Assembly (NCBI GenBank): GCA_964540975.1
Contig: CAZIOQ010000021.1
Location: 1 to 52,111 of the forward strand
Source of the DNA: CAZIOQ01 sp964540975
GTDB taxonomy: Bacteria; Patescibacteriota; Microgenomatia; UBA12405; UBA6130
Reading direction: 5' to 3'
Length of the DNA: 52,111 nucleotides
Part shown: piece after piece, positions 8,556-15,945 of the stretch
Layout: every line of letters begins with the position of its first letter
Position numbering within the stretch: position 1 is the stretch's first letter
Position numbers and translations under genes: made by a program
Notes under the pieces: model-generated
What the model saw: the letters and a program-made list of their open reading frames with translations, nothing else
Database searches by the model: none
What the model was told of the DNA's origin: nothing

Positions 8556-9614
8556 ATGAAAATTAAACGGAATGTTCTTCTTGCTCCATATACAACTTTC
8601 AGAATTGGTGGGCCGGCTGATTTTTTGGTCGAAGCAAGCGGAGAAAATGATTTGATTTGGGCGATTAATTGGGCAAAAGAAAAAGATATTCCTTTTATTG
8701 TTTTAGGCGGAGGGAGTAATGTTTTGATTTCTGATAAAGGGGTGAGGGGAGTGGTGATAATTAATAGAGTTCAGGATTCAGGGTTCAAGGTTCAAAGTTA
8801 CAGTCCAAAATTTAAAGTTGAGCAAGAAAAAGAAATAATTTTTCCCCGGCTTAAACCATTAAGAAAAAAAGAAATAACCTTTAAGGATTTTGATTATGAC
8901 GAAAGTCATTGTCCAAAAATTGAAGTTGAGGTGGCCTCCGGGGTGACCCTTGGACGCTTAATCGATCAACTTTTACGAAGAGGGATTACCGGGTTGCAAT
9001 GGTTTGTGGCAATTCCAGGGACAATCGGCGGAGCAGTTTTTGGCAATATCCACGGTGGCAGCCATTTTTTCAGTGAGGTAGTCAAAGAGGTAAAAGTTCT
9101 TAATCCTGAAGGTGAAATAAAAACTGTTGTTAACAACGAGTGCCAGTTTGATTATGATCAATCGCGATTTCAAACTAGTGGTGAAATTATTTTGTCGGTA
9201 GTTTTGTCTTTGTACCTGGGTGAAGTGAAAAAAGCTTGCTGGGTAATTAAAGAGTGGGGTGGATTTAAGATCAAAAATCAACCACAAAACTCTGCCGGTT
9301 GTGTTTTTAAAAATCTAGATCAAGAAACTTGTCGCCGACTGGGGTTGCCAACCCCGAGTATGAGTTGGGTAATTGACAAAGTTTTGGGTTTAAAAGGAAA
9401 AAGGATTGGTGGAGCAAAAATTTCCGAAAAGCATGCCGGATTTATTGTTAATGAGAAAAATGCTCAAGCAGAAGATGTTTTAAACCTGATTCGGTTGGTG
9501 CGTAAAAAAGCAAAGGCAAGATTAGGGATTGAGCCAGATTTAGAAATCTGCTTGATTAAAGAAAACGGAATTTGTCATCACCTCTCGGATAATGAAAAAA
9601 ACGAAGAGGGATAA
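8556..9614 (+). CDS. murB: UDP-N-acetylenolpyruvoylglucosamine reductase
   Basis: MurB makes UDP-MurNAc for peptidoglycan, using FAD and NADPH in the cytoplasm. The FAD-binding part shows YTTFRIGG near residue 12, VLGGGSNVLIS and FVAIPGTIGGAVFGN. The catalytic Ser lies in NSAGCVFKN, and the C-terminal acidic residue in EPDLEICLI. The ATG at 8556 is preceded by AAAAGGAAAA and matches where homologues start; an upstream ATG would add 19 unrelated residues. An insertion of about 45 residues after VVIINR begins with four tandem heptanucleotides (8770-8797). Confidence 0.94.
   Translation: MKIKRNVLLAPYTTFRIGGPADFLVEASGENDLIWAINWAKEKDIPFIVLGGGSNVLISDKGVRGVVIINRVQDSGFKVQSYSPKFKVEQEKEIIFPRLKPLRKKEITFKDFDYDESHCPKIEVEVASGVTLGRLIDQLLRRGITGLQWFVAIPGTIGGAVFGNIHGGSHFFSEVVKEVKVLNPEGEIKTVVNNECQFDYDQSRFQTSGEIILSVVLSLYLGEVKKACWVIKEWGGFKIKNQPQNSAGCVFKNLDQETCRRLGLPTPSMSWVIDKVLGLKGKRIGGAKISEKHAGFIVNEKNAQAEDVLNLIRLVRKKAKARLGIEPDLEICLIKENGICHHLSDNEKNEEG
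8770..8797 (+). repeat. Four tandem TTCARRR heptanucleotides inside murB
   Basis: TTCAGGA, TTCAGGG, TTCAAGG and TTCAAAG follow each other without gaps. They encode part of an insertion in MurB (VQDSGFKVQS). Heptanucleotide short tandem repeats of this kind normally lie between genes. Confidence 0.6.
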
Positions 9615-9625
9615 TTTTTGTCATT

Positions 9626-10450
9626 ATGATTGAGAAAGAAAAGCCGTTAACAAGGATAGCCGAGACTTTCAGCAATTGGGTGGAAAAAGGATTTAATCTT
9701 GAGGCGGTCGCTGTCTATGGAGGAAGCGAGGAACTTTTAAGGCGGATGTTAGTTTCAAATCTGATTCCCTCTTTTTCAGGGGAAAAGACTATTTACCAGC
9801 GATGGTTAACTGCCAAAGGAAAACACTTATATTATTTGCTTCCTTTTTTCGAGAGAATCCCTCCAGGGCAAGAAAAATTGCGCCAAAACATTCTTGCCTC
9901 TTACCAGGCGGATTTTTCCAGGGTTAAACCCCAAGGGGTGAACTGGGAGGAAGAGGTGCTTAAAACGATGTCTCTGGGAAAACAGCTTCTTAAAGCAAGA
10001 TATTATGCCTTAAGAAAAGCAATCAGAGATAGCTTTTGGACCCTAACAGGAATTCTCGCCGCTGAAGACGAGGTTTTTACTTTGGCTAAAAATTTTGCCC
10101 CTTTAGAGTTTGATTTTTATCGGGCCAAGATTTTGGCTAGGCTTGCTCAGGGGGTGACTGATTGGGATGTGACTGAAGATCTTGACCCAGATGAAGAAAA
10201 GATAAAAGAAATAAAAAAAAGATTCCAACCAGAAGAGTTAAAAAAAATCCTGAGTACCTGTTTGGAGCAAAGAGGAGTTTTGTTCTTTTTTAACCAAGGA
10301 GTGTACAATTACTTGACCCTGGTTGGGGGAGAAGAAACCAGTGAAATTGTTATTTTAACTGACAAACCGCTCCCTTTAAGAGTGATTTCAGGAATTGAGA
10401 TATTATCTGGCTCATCCTTTAGTCAGAGATTGGAGAAATTCGCCTGTTAG
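9626..10450 (+). CDS. Conserved-looking hypothetical protein
   Basis: I do not recognise this 274-residue protein. It has no signal peptide or membrane segment, is mostly alpha-helical with many charged residues, and ends in a more beta-rich part (YNYLTLVGGEETSEIVILTD). It starts 11 nt after murB and runs in the same direction, so it is probably co-transcribed. Codon use resembles its neighbours. A role linked to cell-wall precursors is only a guess from position. Confidence 0.6.
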   Translation: MIEKEKPLTRIAETFSNWVEKGFNLEAVAVYGGSEELLRRMLVSNLIPSFSGEKTIYQRWLTAKGKHLYYLLPFFERIPPGQEKLRQNILASYQADFSRVKPQGVNWEEEVLKTMSLGKQLLKARYYALRKAIRDSFWTLTGILAAEDEVFTLAKNFAPLEFDFYRAKILARLAQGVTDWDVTEDLDPDEEKIKEIKKRFQPEELKKILSTCLEQRGVLFFFNQGVYNYLTLVGGEETSEIVILTDKPLPLRVISGIEILSGSSFSQRLEKFAC

Positions 10451-10474
10451 CCGAGGGATTAAAAAATTTGCCAG

Positions 10475-10560
10475 TTGACAAATTAAGTTAAACATCTTAA
10501 TTTTAAAATAAGATTTGTTTCTTCTACCTGCTCCTGGAAAAAAATCAGGAGAGCTGGTAG
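10475..10560 (+). promoter_or_regulatory. pyrG leader: -35 TTGACA and a long imperfect hairpin
   Basis: TTGACA at 10475-10480 is followed after 17 bp by a weak -10 (TAATTT). The leader at 10524-10560 folds into a hairpin in which CTACC and GCTCCTG on the left pair with CAGGAG, GC and GGTAG on the right, around an A-rich loop. No U-run follows, so it is not a plain terminator. In Firmicutes pyrG is controlled in its leader by CTP level; a similar role here is inference. Confidence 0.4.
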
Positions 10561-10582
10561 TAGCCTGCCCAAAGATTTTTCA

Positions 10583-12238
10583 ATGTCAAAAGAAAGACCG
10601 ATTTTTATCTTTGTTTCTGGGGGAGTAATTTCCGGATTAGGAAAGGGGATCACCACCGCTTCTTTAGCCCTTCTTTTTAAATCCGCTGGTTTTAGGGTCT
10701 CGGTGATGAAGGTTGATATGTATCTTAATCAAGACGCAGGAACAATGAATCCGATGGAGCATGGAGAAGTTTTTGTAACTCAAGACGGGATAGAGACTGA
10801 TGAGGATTTGGGTCATTATGAGAGATTCTTAAATCAAAATTTGAATTTTAAAAATTATATGACTGCTGGTCAGATCTACAAATTGGTTTTGGAAAAGGAG
10901 AGACGGTTAGAATATCAAGGAAGATCAATCGATGCTTATTTAGAAATTCCTCAGGAGGTGATTAAAAAATGGGAAACAGCTGCTCGGAATCAGGACTTTT
11001 TCTTTATTGAGATGGGTGGCACTGTTGGCGAGTATCAAAATATTTTGTTTTTTGAAGCAGCCAGGAGATTAAAGATTAAATATCCCAACAGAGTTTTTTT
11101 CGTCCATATTGTTTATTTGCCGATTCCTGCTTCCTTAGGTGAGATGAAATCCAAGCCAGCCCAACAGTCAGTTCTAACCTTAAACACCTTAGGAATTTTT
11201 CCAGATTTTATTGTTTGTCGAGCAGAAAAGCCAGTTGATGCCAAAAGAAGAGAAAAAATTGCTCTGGCAGCAGCTTTACCTAAAGAAAGGGTCTTTTCCG
11301 CCCCCGATGCTAATATAATTTATGAGGTGCCGTTGATTTTGGCTCAACAGAAGATGCCTCAGGTGATGTTGAAAGTGATGGGAATCAAAAGAAAGTTGAA
11401 GAGAAACTTAAAACATTGGCAGGCAATTGTCAATAAAGTGTCTTTAACCAAAAAGAAAATTAGAGTGGCAATTGTGGCAAAATACTATGCTAGTGGCGAA
11501 TTTTCTTTAAGTGACTCTTATGTGAGCGTGGTTGAGGCGATTAAACATGGGGCATGGTGTTACAATTTGCAACCAGAAATTGTCTGGATCAATAGTGAAG
11601 AATTAGAAGAAGGAAAAGATCCAAAAGCAGTTTTTGAAAATATTTCAGCCATGGTTGTTCCCGGCGGCTTTGGCTCAAGAGGGATAGAGGGTAAAATAAA
11701 GGCCATTCGTTGGGCAAGAGAAAACAAAATACCTTTTTTGGGTTTGTGTTATGGGATGCAATTAGCAGTCATCGAATTTGCGAGAAATGTTTTAGGGCTG
11801 AAAGATGCCCAGACCACTGAGATTGATCTCCAAACTAATAATCCGGTGATTCATCTGATGCCTGAACAGGAGAAAAAGATGCTTAAACAAGATTATGGGG
11901 GAACAATGAGATTGGGTGATTGGTCTTGCTGGTTAAGACCGAAAACCCAAGCAGCTTATTTTTATCACAAATTTGGTTGGATAGGCAAAAGAGGAAAAAG
12001 AATCATTAAAGAACGGCACCGGCATCGCTATGAATTTAATAACCAATATCGGCAACGCTTTGAGAAAGCAGGGATGATAATTTCCGGGACAACAGTTGAT
12101 AACAAATTAGTCGAAATCATCGAGCTTAAGAAAAACAAACATCCATTTTTTATCGGCGTTCAATTTCATCCTGAATTTCAGTCAAGATTTGAAAAACCCC
12201 ATCCTTTATTTTTAGGCTTAATAAGCTTTTGTCTCTGA
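10583..12238 (+). CDS. pyrG: CTP synthase
   Basis: CTP synthase aminates UTP using ammonia from glutamine. The N-terminal synthase domain shows VSGGVISGLGKG and HGEVFVTQDGIETDEDLGHYERF. The class I glutamine amidotransferase domain has PGGFGSRG, nucleophile Cys389 in LGLCYGMQ, and the His/Glu of GVQFHPEFQSR. Two variations are visible: the usual DPYLN...PGTMSP stretch reads DMYLNQDAGTMNP, and the usual CLGMQ reads CYGMQ. Length of 551 is normal. It heads a block of pyrimidine-nucleotide genes. Confidence 0.96.
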   Translation: MSKERPIFIFVSGGVISGLGKGITTASLALLFKSAGFRVSVMKVDMYLNQDAGTMNPMEHGEVFVTQDGIETDEDLGHYERFLNQNLNFKNYMTAGQIYKLVLEKERRLEYQGRSIDAYLEIPQEVIKKWETAARNQDFFFIEMGGTVGEYQNILFFEAARRLKIKYPNRVFFVHIVYLPIPASLGEMKSKPAQQSVLTLNTLGIFPDFIVCRAEKPVDAKRREKIALAAALPKERVFSAPDANIIYEVPLILAQQKMPQVMLKVMGIKRKLKRNLKHWQAIVNKVSLTKKKIRVAIVAKYYASGEFSLSDSYVSVVEAIKHGAWCYNLQPEIVWINSEELEEGKDPKAVFENISAMVVPGGFGSRGIEGKIKAIRWARENKIPFLGLCYGMQLAVIEFARNVLGLKDAQTTEIDLQTNNPVIHLMPEQEKKMLKQDYGGTMRLGDWSCWLRPKTQAAYFYHKFGWIGKRGKRIIKERHRHRYEFNNQYRQRFEKAGMIISGTTVDNKLVEIIELKKNKHPFFIGVQFHPEFQSRFEKPHPLFLGLISFCL

Positions 12239-12270
12239 AAAGCTTGGTATCTTAATGAACAAAATCAAAG

Positions 12271-12768
12271 ATGAAAGACAAAATTCATTCTGAAAAACCA
12301 AGAAAAAAAGTGAGCCGTCCCTGTTGGGATGATTATTTTATGGGGCTAGCCAAATTAGTCGCTACTAGAAGCACTTGTTTGCGTCATGCTGTTGGGGCAG
12401 TTTTGGTCAAAAACAAAAGAATTTTGTCAACTGGTTATAATGGTGCTCCTCAAGGAATGGCTCATTGTTTAGACATTGGTTGTTTGCGAGACAAATTAAA
12501 AATTCCCTCAGGAACCAGGGCGGAGATTTGCCGGGCAGTTCATGCCGAACAAAATGCGATCATTCAATGTGCAGTTTATGGAGTTTCTTCCCAAAAAAGC
12601 ACCCTTTATACCACCCATCAACCTTGTACTGTCTGCACCAAAATTTTAATCGCTGCCCAAGTGAAAAGGATTGTTTTTGAAAAACCATATCCTGATGAAT
12701 TTGCCCAAACCTTATTAAAAGAGGCAGGGGTGAAACTAGAAAAATGGCAGAAAAGCAAAAAAGATTGA
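12271..12768 (+). CDS. Deoxycytidylate (dCMP) deaminase family protein
   Basis: This zinc-dependent cytidine-deaminase-fold enzyme probably converts dCMP to dUMP for dTTP synthesis. The first zinc and catalytic motif is HAEQNAI, the second PCTVC, and VGAVLVKNKRILSTGYNGAPQG is the ComEB/dCMP-deaminase signature. Length of 165 residues is typical. It lies between pyrG and two nucleotide kinases, which supports the role. The next gene starts 25 bp before its stop in another frame. Confidence 0.9.
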   Translation: MKDKIHSEKPRKKVSRPCWDDYFMGLAKLVATRSTCLRHAVGAVLVKNKRILSTGYNGAPQGMAHCLDIGCLRDKLKIPSGTRAEICRAVHAEQNAIIQCAVYGVSSQKSTLYTTHQPCTVCTKILIAAQVKRIVFEKPYPDEFAQTLLKEAGVKLEKWQKSKKD

Positions 12769-13337
12769 TTATTGGTTTAACCGGGCCAATCGCAGGCGGC
12801 AAAGGGGTTGTCGCCGATTATTTAAAAAATCAGGGATTTTTTTATTGTTCTTTGTCTGAACGAATTAGAGAAGAGATAAGACGACGGGGTGAGGAAATTA
12901 GCCGGGAAAAGCTTCAAAAAGTGGCGGATAAATTAAGAAAAAAATTTGGACCAGCAGTTTTAGCCCAAAGGACTTGGAATTTAATTTTAAAACAAAAATC
13001 TTTAAGAATTGTTATTGATTCTATCAGAGGTGAATCAGAAGTTGATTTTTTAAAGTCAAAACCAGAATTTTTTTTGCTTGGAGTGACAGCGCCAAGAAAA
13101 TTAAGATATCAAAGAGTAGTGGCAAGAAACAGAGAGTCAGACCCCCCCAGTTGGGAGGAATTTTTAAGAATAGATAAAAAGGATTTTAAAAGTGGCCAGG
13201 GGAAATTGGGGAGAGATATTAAAAAGTGTCTTGAAAAAACAGATTTTTTGATCGTTAATGATGGAACAGTGGGAGAGTTAAAGAGGAAAATTAAAAAAAT
13301 TTTGTCAATCATTATTAGTGAAAAAAAGAAAGGTTAA
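12744..13337 (+). CDS. P-loop nucleotide kinase, archaeal UPF0200-like
   Basis: This 197-residue protein has the P-loop GPIAGGKG near residue 14. Its whole pattern (SERIREE, KVADKLRKKFGP, IDSIRGESEVDFLK, RYQRVVARNRESDPPSWEEF, VNDGTVGELKRKI) resembles archaeal UPF0200/AAA_18 proteins and, more distantly, dephospho-CoA and dNMP kinases. Lying between dCMP deaminase and thymidylate kinase genes, it is probably a (d)NMP kinase; this is inference. It overlaps both neighbours (25 bp and 20 bp), a sign of translational coupling. Confidence 0.7.
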   Translation: MAEKQKRLIIGLTGPIAGGKGVVADYLKNQGFFYCSLSERIREEIRRRGEEISREKLQKVADKLRKKFGPAVLAQRTWNLILKQKSLRIVIDSIRGESEVDFLKSKPEFFLLGVTAPRKLRYQRVVARNRESDPPSWEEFLRIDKKDFKSGQGKLGRDIKKCLEKTDFLIVNDGTVGELKRKIKKILSIIISEKKKG

Positions 13338-13941
13338 GATAGCTGCTGTGATCAAGAGAAAAGCCAAATTTGTCGTTCTTGAGGGGATTGATGGTTGTGG
13401 TAAATCATTGCAAATCAGATCACTGAAAAAAAATTTGCCGGCTGAACATTTTGTTTTTACTAAAGAACATACTTCAGGAGTAGTTGGGAGATTAATCGAG
13501 AAAGTTTTATATCGTCAACTCAATCTGAATCAGCTTAGTTTGCAATTGCTTTTTGTGGCCGATCGGCTTGATCATTTAGAAAAAGTCATCAAACCAGCTT
13601 TAGAAAAAGGCAAAATCGTAATTTCTGACCGATATTTTTGGGCCACGGTAGCTTATGGTTCTTTAGTTGTTGATAAAAATTGGCTTTTAAAAATTAATGA
13701 GGTTTGTCTGGTGCCTGATCTGATCATTCTTATTGATTTAGAACCAAAGATTGCTTTGGCAAGAATTACAAAAGCAAGAGAGAGAAAAACCATTTTTGAA
13801 AAAGAAGAAAAATTAAAAAAAGTGAGAGAAACTTATCTTGAGCTGGCGAAAAAATTTAAAGCCTCAACGGTGGTAATTAATGGTGACCGAAAACCAGAAG
13901 AGATTTCTAAAGAGATCAAAAAAGCAATCTTGTCTTGTTGA
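13318..13941 (+). CDS. tmk: Thymidylate kinase
   Basis: This enzyme phosphorylates dTMP to dTDP. The P-loop is in LEGIDGCGKS, the DR(Y/H) motif in ISDRYFWATVAYGS, and the acceptor-site Arg in FVADRLDHL. Length is about 205 residues, as usual. The GTG start at 13318 overlaps the upstream kinase gene; a second GTG at 13348 gives VIKRKAKFVVLEGIDG and cannot be excluded, since neither has a good Shine-Dalgarno sequence. With the two genes before it, it covers the route from dCMP to dTDP apart from thymidylate synthase. Confidence 0.92.
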   Translation: MKKRKVKIAAVIKRKAKFVVLEGIDGCGKSLQIRSLKKNLPAEHFVFTKEHTSGVVGRLIEKVLYRQLNLNQLSLQLLFVADRLDHLEKVIKPALEKGKIVISDRYFWATVAYGSLVVDKNWLLKINEVCLVPDLIILIDLEPKIALARITKARERKTIFEKEEKLKKVRETYLELAKKFKASTVVINGDRKPEEISKEIKKAILSC

Positions 13942-13956
13942 GGAGTGAACGGTGTT

Positions 13957-13985
13957 TTGAGTTGCTAATTATCTTATGCTATAAT
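13957..13985 (+). promoter_or_regulatory. rpsB promoter (TTGAGT, 17 bp, TATAAT)
   Basis: TTGAGT at 13957-13962 and a perfect TATAAT at 13980-13985 are 17 bp apart. The expected start near 13992 gives a 66-nt leader. This is one of the best sigma-70-type promoters in the window. Confidence 0.7.
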
Positions 13986-14009
13986 CTTGTTAGTTTAATC
14001 ACACACATC

Positions 14010-14061
14010 CAGGCTACCATCCTGAAGAAAATTCTTTTCCTGGGTGGAGGAGGAAGGATGG
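14010..14061 (+). promoter_or_regulatory. rpsB: rpsB leader with possible start-site sequestration
   Basis: CCATCCT at 14017-14023 is perfectly complementary to AGGATGG at 14055-14061, which covers the ATG start. The strong GGAGGAGG at 14046-14053 would be in the loop side. CCAGG and CCTGG in the same leader can pair as an alternative. Autogenous control of rpsB-tsf by S2 is known in other bacteria; here it is inference from complementarity. Confidence 0.4.
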
Positions 14062-14828
14062 ACAAAAAAGTTCAAAATTTAGAAAAAACAAAAAAAACCA
14101 AGACAGAAGACAAATTTACCCCCTCTATTAGCTTGCAAGATTTATTGGAAGCAGGTTGCCATTTTGGTCATACAGTTTCCAAGACTCATCCCAAGATTAA
14201 ACCCTATCTTTATCTCAGTCGAGATGGGGGGCAAATTTTTGATTTGATCAAAACGAAAGAACTTTTAGAAAAAGCTTGTCAATTTCTCTATCGTCTGAGT
14301 AAAGAAGGCAAACCAATAGTTTTTGTTGGGACCAAAAAACAAGCAAAAGCAATTATTGAAAAAACAGCTAGAGAAAGTGGTGCTTGGGCAGTTTTCGAAA
14401 GATGGTTGGGAGGAACATTGACCAATTGGCCAGAAATTCAAAAAAGATTAAAAGTACTTGCCAAATTAAAAGAGGAGTGGGAAAAAGGCGTTTATAGCAA
14501 AAGACCAAAAAAAGAGCAGTCACAAGTTAAGAAAGAGATTAATCGTTTAGGAAAATTATTTGGGGGACTTGAGGGTTTGACCCGATTACCAGCAGCGTTA
14601 GTGATTGTTGACGTCAAAAAAGAAATGACCGCAGTCAAAGAAGCTTTAAAGGAAAAAGTGGCCTTAGTGGCGATTACTGATAGCAATGTTGATCCTACTT
14701 TAGTTGACTATCCAGTGCCTGCCAATGATGATGCTTTAAAAAGTATTAATTTATTAATTACTGAAATGGGTCGGGCGGTGAAAAAAGGTTATGCCGAAGC
14801 AAGAAAAAATGGACAAGACAAATCTTGA
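14058..14828 (+). CDS. rpsB: 30S ribosomal protein uS2
   Basis: uS2 binds the 30S head-body junction. Family signatures are LLEAGCHFGHTVSKTHPKIKPYLY near residue 30, KPIVFVGTKKQA, RWLGGTLTNW and LVAITDSNVDPTLVDYPVPANDD. The ATG at 14058 has GGAGGAGG directly upstream; the longer open frame from 13935 covers the promoter and is not coding. It has a lysine-rich N-terminal extension of about 25 residues. EF-Ts overlaps its end, the standard rpsB-tsf pair. Confidence 0.96.
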   Translation: MDKKVQNLEKTKKTKTEDKFTPSISLQDLLEAGCHFGHTVSKTHPKIKPYLYLSRDGGQIFDLIKTKELLEKACQFLYRLSKEGKPIVFVGTKKQAKAIIEKTARESGAWAVFERWLGGTLTNWPEIQKRLKVLAKLKEEWEKGVYSKRPKKEQSQVKKEINRLGKLFGGLEGLTRLPAALVIVDVKKEMTAVKEALKEKVALVAITDSNVDPTLVDYPVPANDDALKSINLLITEMGRAVKKGYAEARKNGQDKS

Positions 14829-15264
14829 AATCATCAAAAAACTAAGATTAGCGACAGGAGCGGGCATTATTGATTGTAAAAATGCTTTTCAAGAGGCAAA
14901 AGGTGATTTTGCCAAAGCAAAAAAAATTTTAGAAAAAAAAGCCCTGAAAAAAGCAAAAGAAAAAATTAACCGGCCAACTGCCCAAGGTTTCATTGCTACC
15001 TATACTCATTCAACAGGTAAAATAGGAGCAATGGTAGAAATTTTGTCTGAAACTGATTTTGTGGCCAGAAATGAGGAATTTAGACAATTTGCTAAAGAAA
15101 TATGTTTACAGATAGCGGCGATGAATCCAAAAAATCTTAAAGAACTTCTTAAGCAAGAATATATCCGTGATCCGGCAAAGACAATTAATGAATTGATGAA
15201 AAGTAATATTGTTAAGTTTGGAGAAAATATTAAGATTGGTCGGTTTGCCAGATTTGAAATATAA
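14809..15264 (+). CDS. tsf: Elongation factor Ts (short form)
   Basis: EF-Ts exchanges GDP for GTP on EF-Tu. The N-terminal UBA-like part has KKLRLATGAGIIDCKNAFQEAKGD and the core has TDFVARNEEFRQFAKEI with the TDFVAR residues that touch EF-Tu. At about 151 residues it is much shorter than the 280-residue E. coli protein and lacks the coiled-coil and second core subdomain; short forms are known elsewhere. The ATG at 14809 matches the family start; one at 14791 would add six residues. It overlaps rpsB by 20 bp. pyrH, usually next, is absent here. Confidence 0.93.
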   Translation: MDKTNLEIIKKLRLATGAGIIDCKNAFQEAKGDFAKAKKILEKKALKKAKEKINRPTAQGFIATYTHSTGKIGAMVEILSETDFVARNEEFRQFAKEICLQIAAMNPKNLKELLKQEYIRDPAKTINELMKSNIVKFGENIKIGRFARFEI

Positions 15265-15270
15265 ATTAAA

Positions 15271-15323
15271 TTTTTTCAAATCCCTTATTGACCCCTTGAA
15301 TTTGTTGCCAGCATCGCTAATAA
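15271..15323 (+). promoter_or_regulatory. Shared TCCCTTATTGAC element and possible frr promoter
   Basis: 15271-15292 nearly repeats 18530-18552: a T-run, CAAA, then TCCCTTRTTGAC. Just after it, TTGAAT (15296-15301) and TAATAA (15318-15323) are 16 bp apart and could drive frr. The repeat is seen directly; the function is inferred. Confidence 0.4.
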
Positions 15324-15351
15324 TCAAATAATATTTTGGAAGATAAAAGCA

Positions 15352-15906
15352 ATGGATGAAAATCAAATAAGAGAGCGGATGCAAGCAGCAATTAATAATT
15401 TTCAGCAAGAAGTTCTTTCTTTGCGGACAGGTAGAGCCAATCCTGGATTGATAGAAAAGATCGAGGTTGAGGTTTATGGTGGTCAACAAAAAATGAGGCT
15501 AGTTGAACTAGGAACAATTGGGGTGGCCGACCCTCGGACTTTGACTTTTCAGCCTTGGGATGTTTCTATTATTAATGAAATCAAAAATAGTCTTGTTAAA
15601 GCCAATTTAGGCTTTAATCCTGTGGTTGACCAAAATGTGATTAGAATTGGTTTGCCGGTTTTAACCACAGAACAGCGAGCAGAGTATATCAAGCTTTTAG
15701 CCAAAAAAACAGAAGAGGCGAAAGTGATGGTGAGAAATGTAAGGGCTGAAGCAAGACATCAGCTTCAGGAACAGTTGAGAAACAGTCAGATTGGCAAAGA
15801 CGAGTTTCGTTTAAAAGAAGAAAGATTACAAAAAATTACTGATCAATACATTGGCGAGATTGAAAAGATAGCTTTAGCAAAAGAAAAAGATATCCAAGGA
15901 GAATAA
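15352..15906 (+). CDS. frr: Ribosome recycling factor
   Basis: RRF splits post-termination ribosomes together with EF-G. The protein shows LRTGRANPGLIEKIEVEVYGG near residue 25, IRIGLPVLTTEQRAEYIKL in the hinge region, and the three-helix bundle ending in DQYIGEIEKIALAKEKDI. The 184-residue length is standard. It follows tsf after an 87-bp gap with its own likely promoter. Confidence 0.97.
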   Translation: MDENQIRERMQAAINNFQQEVLSLRTGRANPGLIEKIEVEVYGGQQKMRLVELGTIGVADPRTLTFQPWDVSIINEIKNSLVKANLGFNPVVDQNVIRIGLPVLTTEQRAEYIKLLAKKTEEAKVMVRNVRAEARHQLQEQLRNSQIGKDEFRLKEERLQKITDQYIGEIEKIALAKEKDIQGE

Positions 15907-15945
15907 ATTGTTAGAGTACTTAAAGAAAGATTAATTTTGACCAAA

